From positions 1-40,396 of the forward strand of contig JAIPMN010000658.1 of the NCBI GenBank assembly GCA_020650975.1: 40,396 nt of DNA, given 5' to 3'. Source of the stretch: Apostichopus californicus (taxonomy: Eukaryota; Echinodermata; Holothuroidea; Aspidochirotida; Stichopodidae). The notes under the pieces were generated by a model. That model was not told the DNA's origin. It made no database searches and saw only the letters and a list, made by a program, of their open reading frames with translations. Both the position numbers and the translations under genes were made by a program. Below are positions 38,201 through 39,820 of this stretch, one piece after another (position 1 is the stretch's first letter; every line of letters starts with the position of its first letter).

Positions 38201-39820
38201 TATCTTGCACATACTGTTTGACAAGGGATCGCAACCCGACTTCATTCCAAACAACCCTGAAAGTCGCAGAGAATATATCTCTTGTGTTACACAGAAGCTC
38301 AATTTCTCTTTAGGCCCACCGCTTCTTGCAAACTTTGTGTATAACTTCCCCCGTTCTTAGCTTTCCGTAGCTCATATACTTAGCATTGAAAAGTTCAGTT
38401 TAAAGATTCCATATCAATCCTCTCCTACAAGCATGAACAGAGGATACCACTCCTGCAAAATCTAGAAGGTGTGTTCCAGTACCGATAACTTTCCAAATTC
38501 AAACCGAAAAGGAAGCAAGAAAGAAATAAGGAAGCAGGAATATTGAACGAGAAAAAACAAGGGGGTTTTTACCTCTGTGTACACACTTAAACAGAATGGA
38601 CAAGCTCAAATAACATGAGATTGTAAAATAACCGACACTAAGGCTTGTCGGGATGAAAAGTGAAGGTGACACCCGTCTTACTTTAAAAAGAAATCTAAAC
38701 TAATAATCCCTGATGCTGTTGACTTGGTGCCACTCTGTGCCACTTTGTGCCACTGAGTACTGGAGGGAATGAGTGAGGCTGCTAGGAGGGGCTCTGTATC
38801 GGTTTTTCACACATTCAACACGCTGGCTATACTGAATGGACTTCTGATTAGTATTTTTAACTTCAAATGTGACATCCTCTCTCTCCTTCCCCCAAGAAAG
38901 AACTGCCCATGTTGATTGATGACTAATTGTTCACTATTTTATTACAGCCTCAAGACTCAGGGGCATACAAATGCCTGGCTTACAACAGGTATGGCATGAC
39001 CATCAGTGCAGAAGCTATGTTAAGCATCAAATGTAAGTATAATACCATCTTGGATCATACGACAGTTGTATCATTTAAATATCTACACACTGTGTGGATC
39101 ATAAGACAGCCCCAATGAGGATGGTCATGTTGGACCATTAGACAGTTGTATCATTTAGATATATACACACTGTGTGGATCATAAGACAGCCCCAATGAGG
39201 ATGCTCATGTTGGATCATAAGACAGTGGTATCATTTAGATATCTACACACTGTGTGGATCATAAGGCAGCCACAATGAGGATGCTCATGTTGGATCATAA
39301 GACAGTTGTATCATTTAGATATCTACACACTGTGTGGATCATAAGACAGCCACAATGAGGATGCTCATGTTGGATCATAAGACAGTTGTATCATTTAGAT
39401 ATCTACACACTGTGTGTGGATCATAAGACAGCCCCAATGAGGATGAATATGAATACATGGCCTTACATATGTTTTTAATGGTTCCTTTGCCTTGTATGCT
39501 TCATTTGATCCAGTATGCTTACTCAGTCTCATCTTACGCTTAACCTTCAGCTTCTCCGGTGATCGTGGTGGGTCCCATGAACACGACCATCGATAAAGGT
39601 GAAATGGTACTCCTGGATTGCATGGTGACCGGTAATCCTGCTCCGGTGGTCAGGTGGCGCAAGGGGTCGTACGACATACTACTGACCAGCGGCGTGACCA
39701 TCTTCAGCAACAACTCCCTGTTGATCGTCACCTCGCGAAGGCAAGACACAGGAGCTTACATCTGCGAGGCGTTCAATGTCAAAGGAAGGGCGGAAGCCAC
39801 GGCTTACTTGACGGTCAGAG
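2136..39820 (+). CDS. HMCN1: Hemicentin gene, internal portion (45 exons; VWA end, linker, 34 Ig domains)
   Basis: Hemicentins are secreted giant matrix proteins that act in basement-membrane linkage, tissue adhesion and fin/epithelial integrity. Seen: joined exons give about 3,404 residues without a stop: VWA end (1-98), linker (98-271), then 34 Ig domains (272-3404), each with B-strand Cys, C-strand Trp and a D-x-G/A-x-Y-x-C F-strand. The VWA end and linker match, from memory, the collinear region of human HMCN1. Exon junctions: 2136-2258, 2626-2797, 3595-3849, 4345-4608, then the Ig exons listed separately. Almost all junctions are phase 1; exceptions are 2258 (phase 0), the introns inside Ig1 and Ig28 (phase 2) and inside Ig31 and Ig33 (phase 0). 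Both gene ends are outside the window, so no start or stop codon is annotated. The symbol is by family; an invertebrate single-copy gene would be co-orthologous to HMCN1 and HMCN2. Introns not listed separately (0.2-0.6 kb) hold nothing I recognise beyond AT-rich sequence. Confidence 0.93.
2626..2797 (+). CDS. HMCN1: Hemicentin exon: VWA domain, C-terminal part 2
   Basis: Encodes [20 protein letters not shown] and on through [17 protein letters not shown], collinear with the human segment VLKWVEEAVQASKVHLLSTD and VSLSGPSPMIEIRNPLG. Acceptor TCTCTAG after a strong CT tract. It ends AAT G in phase 1 with the weak donor GTACTT; the next exon supplies GT to complete Gly. The frame and the family match set this boundary. 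Confidence 0.9.
2798..3594 (+). other. Intron with AT microsatellites
   Basis: Contains an (AT)n run near 2849-2871 and a second, partly palindromic AT tract near 2912-2949, then a short G run near 3351-3359. No exon-like or mobile-element signal seen. Confidence 0.7.
3595..3849 (+). CDS. HMCN1: Hemicentin exon: VWA-Ig linker, part 1
   Basis: Encodes 85 residues with [13 protein letters not shown] and [14 protein letters not shown], aligned to human AGMWTVKTSSSG and GLSTIDFRAGFSR. This is the conserved region between VWA and Ig1 in hemicentins. Acceptor ATCAACAG, donor AGAG|GTAGGT, phase 1-1. N-glycosylation sequons NST and NRT are present. Confidence 0.9.
3988..4212. repeat. G-run followed by long polypyrimidine tract in intron
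   Basis: A run of about 11 G near 3991 with further G clusters to about 4025, then a stretch from about 4100 to 4210 that is almost only C and T. Purine/pyrimidine strand asymmetry of this length can form unusual DNA structures; no coding or mobile-element signal. Confidence 0.6.
4345..4608 (+). CDS. HMCN1: Hemicentin exon: VWA-Ig linker, part 2
   Basis: Encodes 88 residues including [20 protein letters not shown] and [14 protein letters not shown], aligned to human YGIWNISDFVPPNEAFFLKV and FQRVSSVSFSSIVP. Acceptor ATTTACAG, donor CCTG|GTGAGT, phase 1-1. It is followed by the first Ig domain, as in vertebrate hemicentins. Confidence 0.92.
4609..5873 (+). other. Intron between linker and Ig1, nothing recognised
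   Basis: 1,265 bases, AT-rich. No exon, repeat array or mobile element was recognised. A long T run (about 5857-5870) forms the pyrimidine tract of the Ig1 acceptor. Confidence 0.6.
5874..6018 (+). CDS. HMCN1: Hemicentin exon: Ig1, 5' part
   Basis: Encodes [20 protein letters not shown] then [20 protein letters not shown]; Cys of strand B and Trp of strand C are present. Human Ig1 also opens DAPKVTM and has CSVDSLLPFTL. Exon is 145 bases and stops in phase 2 (TTC AG) at donor GTACCA. It is too short to stand out as an isolated ORF but is open throughout. Confidence 0.85.
6603..6736 (+). CDS. HMCN1: Hemicentin exon: Ig1, 3' part
   Basis: Begins with T completing AG|T (Ser) and encodes [20 protein letters not shown] then SCIAHSRDM and FLDVT. 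Strand F is EGIYSC. Acceptor GTTACCAG, donor ACAG|GTAGGG. Together with 5874-6018 it makes a 93-residue Ig domain and restores phase 1. Confidence 0.85.
7133..7408 (+). CDS. HMCN1: Hemicentin exon: Ig2
   Basis: Complete I-set domain opening [20 protein letters not shown], with Cys in LTCDIS, Trp in NVTWDRPG and strand [17 protein letters not shown]. The EGG after strand F is shared with human Ig2 (SSEGGSS, from memory), supporting collinearity at the array start. Acceptor CCGTAACAG, weak donor GTTTGT. Confidence 0.92.
7409..8018 (+). other. Intron between Ig2 and Ig3, nothing recognised
   Basis: AT-rich; a short (TA)n tract near 7735-7752. No coding or mobile-element signal seen. Confidence 0.6.
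8019..8288 (+). CDS. HMCN1: Hemicentin exon: Ig3
   Basis: Ig domain from [17 protein letters not shown] with [20 protein letters not shown] and strand [17 protein letters not shown]. Two sequons (NVT, NTT) before strand B Cys. Acceptor CCTACAG, donor TCAG|GTAAGA, phase 1-1. Confidence 0.93.
8417..8686 (+). CDS. HMCN1: Hemicentin exon: Ig4
   Basis: Ig domain from [20 protein letters not shown] with [19 protein letters not shown] and strand [17 protein letters not shown]. Only 128 bases separate it from Ig3. Acceptor AATTTCAG, donor GGAG|GTATTT, phase 1-1. Confidence 0.93.
8976..9164 (+). CDS. HMCN1: Hemicentin exon: Ig5, 5' part
   Basis: Encodes [20 protein letters not shown] then [20 protein letters not shown] and SGYLVIH. 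Human Ig5 has NVTLPCYVQGYPEPTIKW at the same place. 189 bases, phase 1-1, donor CATG|GTAACA. Strand F is missing here and comes from the next exon. Confidence 0.9.
9700..9896. repeat. T/A-rich tandem repeat in Ig5 intron
   Basis: Three copies of GTTATTTTTGTTATAATTT separated by runs of TTTATAT, ending 10 bases before the acceptor of the next exon. It translates to a hydrophobic frame, but this is low-complexity DNA and not a membrane protein. Confidence 0.7.
9907..10002 (+). CDS. HMCN1: Hemicentin exon: Ig5, 3' part
   Basis: 96 bases encoding [20 protein letters not shown] then LRVTGL. Strand F is DRGTYIC; human Ig5 ends KGTYICEAENQFG and TVTVTGL. Acceptor CATTGCAG, donor CTAG|GTAAGA, phase 1-1. 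Confidence 0.88.
10402..10674 (+). CDS. HMCN1: Hemicentin exon: Ig6
   Basis: Ig domain from [20 protein letters not shown] with [20 protein letters not shown] and strand [17 protein letters not shown]. Opening corresponds to human LVAPLIGISPSVANVIEG. Acceptor TACTTAG, donor CAAG|GTATGT, phase 1-1. Confidence 0.93.
11142..11417 (+). CDS. HMCN1: Hemicentin exon: Ig7
   Basis: Ig domain from [20 protein letters not shown] with [19 protein letters not shown] and strand [17 protein letters not shown]. Acceptor CCTCTACAG, donor TTGG|GTAAGT, phase 1-1. Confidence 0.93.
11871..12149 (+). CDS. HMCN1: Hemicentin exon: Ig8
   Basis: Ig domain from [20 protein letters not shown] with [19 protein letters not shown] and strand [17 protein letters not shown]. 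Sequons NTT occur twice. The acceptor TTCTTGCAG follows a long CT tract; donor CACG|GTAAGG, phase 1-1. Confidence 0.93.
12494..12795. mobile_element. hAT-like MITE close to Ig9 acceptor
   Basis: Perfect 14-base terminal inverted repeats, CAGGGATGTGCCCA at 12494-12507 and its complement at 12782-12795, with similarity (TGCTGGG) continuing inward. AGTGAG directly flanks both ends (12488-12493, 12796-12801), a 6-base direct repeat. Internal CCGCCCAGCACT motifs repeat. No transposase. 59 bases separate it from the Ig9 exon. Confidence 0.75.
12855..13127 (+). CDS. HMCN1: Hemicentin exon: Ig9
   Basis: Ig domain from [20 protein letters not shown] with [19 protein letters not shown] and strand [17 protein letters not shown]. 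Acceptor ACTTCATCAG, donor TTCA|GTGAGT, phase 1-1 with A as the leftover base. Confidence 0.93.
13128..14171 (+). other. Intron between Ig9 and Ig10, nothing clear
   Basis: 1,044 bases. An 11-base phrase ACTTGTTGGGT occurs at about 13879 and 13912. CAGTGGTGTAGAAG near 13511 looks like a hAT end but no partner end was found. No exon seen. Confidence 0.55.
14172..14447 (+). CDS. HMCN1: Hemicentin exon: Ig10
   Basis: Ig domain with [38 protein letters not shown] and strand [17 protein letters not shown]. Acceptor CACCGACAG, donor GTCG|GTACGT, phase 1-1. Confidence 0.92.
14720..15350. repeat. Minisatellite, about 25-base units
   Basis: More than twenty degenerate units close to CATACTGCATGGTATTCACA run from about 14720 to 15350. 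A longer phrase (TTTATGTCGTAAATCCTG and following) recurs at 15007 and 15201, so there is a higher-order period near 194 bases. The array ends about 9 bases before the Ig11 exon. Confidence 0.85.
15360..15632 (+). CDS. HMCN1: Hemicentin exon: Ig11
   Basis: Ig domain from [20 protein letters not shown] with [19 protein letters not shown] and strand [17 protein letters not shown]. The acceptor is TTTAAACAG without a pyrimidine tract because the minisatellite adjoins it. Donor CTAG|GTGAGT, phase 1-1. Confidence 0.92.
15660..15792. repeat. AT low-complexity tract (TTTTTTAAA)n
   Basis: Intron sequence of almost only A and T with about ten TTTTTTAAA-like units between Ig11 and Ig12. No other feature in this 248-base intron. 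Confidence 0.8.
15881..16156 (+). CDS. HMCN1: Hemicentin exon: Ig12
   Basis: Ig domain from [20 protein letters not shown] with [19 protein letters not shown] and strand [17 protein letters not shown]. Acceptor CTCGTTAG, donor TTGA|GTAAGT, phase 1-1. Confidence 0.93.
16157..16788 (+). other. Intron between Ig12 and Ig13, nothing recognised
   Basis: 632 bases without an exon, repeat array or recognisable mobile element. Short frames here lack Ig signature residues and are not conserved-looking. Confidence 0.6.
16789..17061 (+). CDS. HMCN1: Hemicentin exon: Ig13
   Basis: Ig domain from [20 protein letters not shown] with [19 protein letters not shown] and strand [17 protein letters not shown]. 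The acceptor is CCCAAAG. The phase-1 donor is the weak CTGG|GTTGGT; a GTAGCC four bases later would break the frame into Ig14. Confidence 0.9.
17062..17872 (+). other. Intron between Ig13 and Ig14 with a hairpin
   Basis: Contains a perfect 10-base inverted repeat with 4-base loop, CATTGGTGCA at 17707-17716 and TGCACCAATG at 17721-17730, inside a local TGCACCAT repeat (about 17702-17739). Nothing else recognised. Confidence 0.65.
17873..18145 (+). CDS. HMCN1: Hemicentin exon: Ig14
   Basis: Ig domain from [20 protein letters not shown] with [19 protein letters not shown] and strand [17 protein letters not shown]. Acceptor ATTTGTAG, donor CAAG|GTAAAG, phase 1-1. Confidence 0.93.
18146..18886 (+). 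other. Intron between Ig14 and Ig15, nothing recognised
   Basis: 741 bases; a G-rich stretch near 18265-18330. The last 320 bases happen to be open in the Ig15 frame, but the sequence has no domain features and the acceptor CCGTCAG is clear. Confidence 0.6.
18887..19159 (+). CDS. HMCN1: Hemicentin exon: Ig15
   Basis: Ig domain from [20 protein letters not shown] with [19 protein letters not shown] and strand [17 protein letters not shown]. Acceptor CTCCGTCAG, donor AACG|GTAAGC, phase 1-1. Confidence 0.93.
19160..20243 (+). other. Intron between Ig15 and Ig16; poly-C run
   Basis: 1,084 bases. A run of 21 C lies at 19633-19653. No exon, tandem array or mobile element recognised elsewhere. Confidence 0.65.
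20244..20519 (+). CDS. HMCN1: Hemicentin exon: Ig16
   Basis: Ig domain from [20 protein letters not shown] with [19 protein letters not shown] and strand [17 protein letters not shown]. The opening FPSELIQPL resembles a human Ig near the end of its array (YPSNWIEPL, from memory). Acceptor TTTTTTGGTAAAG is unusual but supported by frame. Donor CAAG|GTAAAC. Confidence 0.9.
20520..21182 (+). other. Intron between Ig16 and Ig17, nothing recognised
   Basis: 663 bases of AT-rich sequence without repeat array, exon or transposon signal that I can support. Confidence 0.6.
21183..21314 (+). CDS. HMCN1: Hemicentin exon: Ig17, 5' part
   Basis: Encodes [20 protein letters not shown] then [20 protein letters not shown]; strand B Cys and strand C Trp present. 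The opening is like human [13 protein letters not shown] in mid-array. 132 bases, phase 1-1. The donor ATGG|GTAAGT at 21315 joins to 21842 to give WYMDDRLI. Later copies of this donor shift the frame. Confidence 0.88.
21283..21458. repeat. Tandem repeat copying the Ig17 exon end and splice donor
   Basis: Units of 49, 49 and 41 bases carry CAGTTGGTATATGGGTAAGT and variants. They derive from the last bases of the Ig17 5' exon plus its donor. GGTAAG occurs at 21314, 21363, 21412 and 21453. The first copy is the exon's true end; the rest lie in the intron. Confidence 0.85.
21459..21714. mobile_element. hAT-like MITE inserted at a copied splice donor
   Basis: Terminal inverted repeats CAGAGCTGCCAACC (21459-21472) and, on the other strand, CAGATCTGCCAACC (21701-21714), 13 of 14 matching. 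Flanked by GGTAAG at 21453-21458 and 21715-21720, a 6-base target duplication that is itself a splice-donor hexamer. Interior has TACGATTTTT and TAGGATTTTT repeats and no transposase. Confidence 0.75.
21842..22006 (+). CDS. HMCN1: Hemicentin exon: Ig17, 3' part
   Basis: Begins AT completing Asp, then [18 protein letters not shown] and strand [17 protein letters not shown], ending FRVNVQ. Acceptor TTAATCTCAG, donor CAAG|GTAACT. 165 bases; with 21183-21314 gives a 99-residue Ig domain. Confidence 0.88.
22074..22124. repeat. (CTGT)n / (TATG)n microsatellite
   Basis: Runs of CTGT followed by ATGT units in the intron between Ig17 and Ig18. The rest of that 451-base intron holds nothing recognised. 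Confidence 0.85.
22458..22733 (+). CDS. HMCN1: Hemicentin exon: Ig18
   Basis: Ig domain opening with Glu (G|AG), then [39 protein letters not shown] and strand [17 protein letters not shown]. Acceptor ATCTTCCAG, donor GAAG|GTGATA, phase 1-1. Confidence 0.92.
22734..23578 (+). other. Intron between Ig18 and Ig19; short tandem repeat
   Basis: Three perfect copies of AATGGGCACGTAAT at 23083-23124. The remainder is AT-rich with A runs near 23430-23468 and shows no exon or transposon. Confidence 0.7.
23579..23851 (+). CDS. HMCN1: Hemicentin exon: Ig19
   Basis: Ig domain from [20 protein letters not shown] with [19 protein letters not shown] and strand [17 protein letters not shown]. Acceptor TTATTATTAG, donor CACA|GTGAGT, phase 1-1. 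Confidence 0.93.
23852..24424 (+). other. Intron between Ig19 and Ig20, nothing recognised
   Basis: 573 bases; T-rich near 24138-24180. No feature supported. Confidence 0.6.
24425..24700 (+). CDS. HMCN1: Hemicentin exon: Ig20
   Basis: Ig domain with [39 protein letters not shown] and strand [17 protein letters not shown]. Acceptor CTCCTCAAG after a long CT tract, donor ACAT|GTGAGT, phase 1-1. Confidence 0.93.
24943..25221. repeat. Tandem repeat, 4 copies of 65-77 bases
   Basis: Four units begin TGTGACCTGCG and contain GCTGCAGCCCTCTCAGC and CCTACTTTTGATGCAG. Units 1 and 4 carry an extra segment GAAGACATGCAGTTAATG that units 2 and 3 replace with a shorter TTATA. It occupies the middle of the intron between Ig20 and Ig21. 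Confidence 0.9.
25442..25726 (+). CDS. HMCN1: Hemicentin exon: Ig21
   Basis: Ig domain from [20 protein letters not shown] with [20 protein letters not shown] and strand [17 protein letters not shown]. 285 bases, slightly longer than its neighbours. Acceptor TTTCTTCAG, donor TTGG|GTAAAA, phase 1-1. Confidence 0.93.
25931..26206 (+). CDS. HMCN1: Hemicentin exon: Ig22
   Basis: Ig domain from [20 protein letters not shown] with [19 protein letters not shown] and strand [17 protein letters not shown]. Acceptor TCTCCCCAG, donor CTCG|GTAAGA, phase 1-1. Confidence 0.93.
26207..26879 (+). other. Intron between Ig22 and Ig23; G runs and (TA)n
   Basis: G run near 26240-26252, a second G-rich stretch near 26500-26520, and (TA)n at about 26820-26840, 39 bases before the Ig23 exon. 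No exon or transposon recognised. Confidence 0.7.
26880..27152 (+). CDS. HMCN1: Hemicentin exon: Ig23
   Basis: Ig domain from [20 protein letters not shown] with [19 protein letters not shown] and strand [17 protein letters not shown]. Sequons NGT and NSS. Acceptor TCTCCACAG, donor AATG|GTGAGG, phase 1-1. Confidence 0.93.
27338..27480 (-). mobile_element. 3' tail of an L2/CR1-like LINE or a SINE using the same tail
   Basis: Read on the minus strand: GTAAAGCGCTTTGAGCAGCG, then TGAACGCACTATATAAGTA, then a TTTTATTTTATTTT end. The GCGCTTTGAGCA...GCRC-TATATAA pattern is the recurrent 3' tail of L2-type LINEs and their SINE partners. 5' extent is uncertain; a near-duplicate ATACAGGAAACATT phrase follows at 27430-27465. 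Confidence 0.5.
27660..27929 (+). CDS. HMCN1: Hemicentin exon: Ig24
   Basis: Ig domain from [20 protein letters not shown] with [19 protein letters not shown] and strand [17 protein letters not shown]. Acceptor TCTCCCCAG, donor TACG|GTGAGT, phase 1-1. Confidence 0.93.
27930..28758 (+). other. Intron between Ig24 and Ig25, nothing recognised
   Basis: 829 bases, with a short polypyrimidine stretch near 28108-28138 and A-rich sequence near 28372-28396. No exon, array or transposon recognised. Confidence 0.6.
28759..29043 (+). CDS. HMCN1: Hemicentin exon: Ig25
   Basis: Ig domain from [20 protein letters not shown] with [20 protein letters not shown] and strand [17 protein letters not shown]. 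The [10 protein letters not shown] strand E is the vertebrate mid-array type. 285 bases. Acceptor CTTTGCAG, donor ATGA|GTAAGT. Confidence 0.93.
29044..29685 (+). other. Intron between Ig25 and Ig26, nothing recognised
   Basis: 642 bases; no exon, repeat array or transposon that I can support. Confidence 0.6.
29686..29997 (+). CDS. HMCN1: Hemicentin exon: Ig26 (long)
   Basis: The longest Ig exon in the window, 312 bases (104 residues). Opens [20 protein letters not shown], then [31 protein letters not shown] and strand [17 protein letters not shown]. Extra length lies before strand B. Acceptor TTGATAG, donor CTCA|GTAAGT, phase 1-1. Confidence 0.92.
29998..30556 (+). other. Intron between Ig26 and Ig27, nothing recognised
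   Basis: 559 bases; no supported feature beyond a T run near 30437-30445. Confidence 0.6.
30557..30838 (+). CDS. HMCN1: Hemicentin exon: Ig27
   Basis: Ig domain from [20 protein letters not shown] with [19 protein letters not shown] and strand [17 protein letters not shown]. The RGD falls in the E-F turn. Basic C' region GRKLRKY. Acceptor TTTGTAG, donor TATG|GTGAGC, phase 1-1. Confidence 0.93.
31028..31254. repeat. Degenerate tandem repeat with GGGCAYATATCTCCACC units
   Basis: Four imperfect copies of GGGCACATATCTCCACCTG followed by GTAAACATGT, with CTTCCACTTCTTGCCAT and GACCCCATGGG between them. Spacing varies from about 60 to 75 bases. It lies in the intron before Ig28. Confidence 0.75.
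31318..31462 (+). CDS. HMCN1: Hemicentin exon: Ig28, 5' part
   Basis: Encodes [20 protein letters not shown] then [20 protein letters not shown] and ITLTND. 145 bases, phase 1 in and phase 2 out (GAC AG), donor GTACTC. Same length and exit phase as the 5' exon of Ig1. Acceptor ATCCCAG. Confidence 0.9.
31829..31956 (+). CDS. HMCN1: Hemicentin exon: Ig28, 3' part
   Basis: Begins with G completing AG|G (Arg), then [20 protein letters not shown] and [13 protein letters not shown], ending TIEVQ. Acceptor GTCCTAG, donor CAAG|GTAAGA. Completes a 91-residue Ig domain. Confidence 0.9.
32122..32391 (+). CDS. HMCN1: Hemicentin exon: Ig29
   Basis: Ig domain from [20 protein letters not shown] with [19 protein letters not shown] and strand [17 protein letters not shown]. 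Acceptor GCCTCTAG, donor CACG|GTAAAG, phase 1-1. Confidence 0.93.
32583..33092. repeat. Minisatellite, 20-base units
   Basis: About twenty-five units of 20 bases in three variants: AGATTAGTACTCTCAGTATT, AGATTGGTACTCTCAGTGCA and AGATTAACACTGTCTGTACA. The variants alternate in a partly regular 60-base higher-order pattern; the last units after 33000 are decayed. It fills most of the intron between Ig29 and Ig30. Confidence 0.9.
33220..33492 (+). CDS. HMCN1: Hemicentin exon: Ig30
   Basis: Ig domain from [20 protein letters not shown] with [19 protein letters not shown] and strand [17 protein letters not shown]. Acceptor CATATGGCAG with a poor pyrimidine tract, donor ACCG|GTGGGT, phase 1-1. Confidence 0.92.
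33870..34245 (+). mobile_element. 5'-truncated LINE (L2/CR1-like), 3' end
   Basis: Frame from about 33890 encodes [57 protein letters not shown] and FKMLLKTH, the C-terminal tail typical of L2/CR1/Rex-like reverse-transcriptase proteins. The frame ends at the stop TAA at 34211-34213, followed by GCGCCTTATAAA and an ATTATTAGT tail. About 108 codons are uninterrupted, so the copy is not very old. Only the 3' end of the element is present. Confidence 0.8.
34264..34451 (+). CDS. HMCN1: Hemicentin exon: Ig31, 5' part
   Basis: Encodes [20 protein letters not shown] then [20 protein letters not shown] and GSLTIASSV. 188 bases, exits in phase 0 at GTG|GTAAAT. The acceptor TTGTTTTTCAG lies about 20 bases after the LINE tail. 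Confidence 0.9.
34452..35487 (+). other. Intron inside Ig31; purine tract and GGGCC-periodic stretch
   Basis: A purine-only stretch lies at about 34490-34525. From about 34858 to 35025 the sequence repeats GGGCC or GGGCA followed by AATTT/CATTTTTT at irregular 20-30 base steps, a decayed simple repeat. No exon is seen in the middle. Confidence 0.65.
35488..35569 (+). CDS. HMCN1: Hemicentin exon: Ig31, 3' part
   Basis: 82 bases encoding [20 protein letters not shown] and IEVTVN, supplying strand F and G of Ig31. Acceptor ATCGTTTAG, donor AATG|GTAAGT. Phase 0 entry matches the exit of the exon at 34264-34451. Confidence 0.88.
35719..35804. repeat. 29-base direct repeat, two copies
   Basis: A 29-base sequence starting AATACACTATACGTGGGGAC occurs at 35719-35747 and 35776-35804, perfectly, 57 bases apart. 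The spacer contains TGTATAGT, complementary to part of the copy. The rest of this intron (35570-36182) holds nothing recognised. Confidence 0.8.
36183..36314 (+). CDS. HMCN1: Hemicentin exon: Ig32, 5' part
   Basis: Encodes [20 protein letters not shown] then [20 protein letters not shown] and EIH. 132 bases, phase 1-1, same length as the Ig17 5' exon. Acceptor CTTTCTTTCAG, donor CATA|GTATGT. Confidence 0.88.
36315..37107 (+). other. Intron inside Ig32, nothing recognised
   Basis: 793 bases with G-rich stretches near 36408-36452 and 36670-36690. No exon or mobile element seen. Confidence 0.6.
37108..37239 (+). CDS. HMCN1: Hemicentin exon: Ig32, 3' part
   Basis: Begins GT completing A|GT (Ser), then [35 protein letters not shown] and FTLLVR. 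132 bases. Acceptor TTCACACAAG, donor AGAG|GTGAGC. Joined domain is 88 residues, short for the array, but has both Cys and the Trp. Confidence 0.85.
37585..37772 (+). CDS. HMCN1: Hemicentin exon: Ig33, 5' part
   Basis: Encodes [20 protein letters not shown] then [20 protein letters not shown] and GSLMIHNTL. 188 bases, phase 0 exit at CTG|GTAAAC, the same layout as the Ig31 5' exon. Acceptor ATCCTCTAG. Confidence 0.9.
37773..38947 (+). other. Intron inside Ig33
   Basis: 1,175 bases. It contains the tRNA-like segment at 38064-38142 and three GTGCCACT repeats near 38726-38755. A 109-codon frame at 38031-38360 runs across the tRNA-like segment, has no Ig residues and no suitable flanking splice phases, and is not annotated as coding. 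Confidence 0.6.
38064..38142 (-). repeat. tRNA-like segment, possible head of a tRNA-derived SINE
   Basis: On the minus strand GGCTGCTGGATAGCTCAATA contains a pol III A-box-like TAGCTCAATAAG. Further on, GGTTGAAATCC resembles a B box (GGTTCGANTCC). Spacing between the boxes is 37 bases, in the tRNA range. The acceptor stem pairs only partly, so a working tRNA gene is unlikely. Confidence 0.4.
38948..39032 (+). CDS. HMCN1: Hemicentin exon: Ig33, 3' part
   Basis: 85 bases encoding [20 protein letters not shown] then AEAMLSIK, giving strands F and G. Acceptor TTTATTACAG, donor AAAT|GTAAGT. Enters in phase 0 and exits in phase 1 with T left over, completing Ser in the next exon. Confidence 0.88.
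39052..39448. repeat. Tandem repeat, 80-base unit, about 5 copies
   Basis: Units begin GGATCATAAGACAGCCMCAA and include TTAGATATCTACACACTGTG; each unit also holds an internal second GGATCATAAGACAG. Copies are over 90 percent alike by eye. The array starts 20 bases after the Ig33 donor and fills most of the intron before Ig34. Confidence 0.9.
39551..39820 (+). CDS. HMCN1: Hemicentin exon: Ig34 (last visible, probably last of the array)
   Basis: Ig domain from [20 protein letters not shown] with [39 protein letters not shown] and [13 protein letters not shown]. Strand E SNNSLLI matches the last Ig of human HMCN1 (SNNSLYI, from memory), which is followed by TSP1 repeats. Acceptor AACCTTCAG, donor AGAG|GTAACT, phase 1-1. 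Confidence 0.92.

Noticed and set aside
38031-38360. 109-codon frame inside the Ig33 intron
   Set aside because: No Ig residues, crosses the tRNA-like segment, and the flanking exons already join in matching phase 0 without it.
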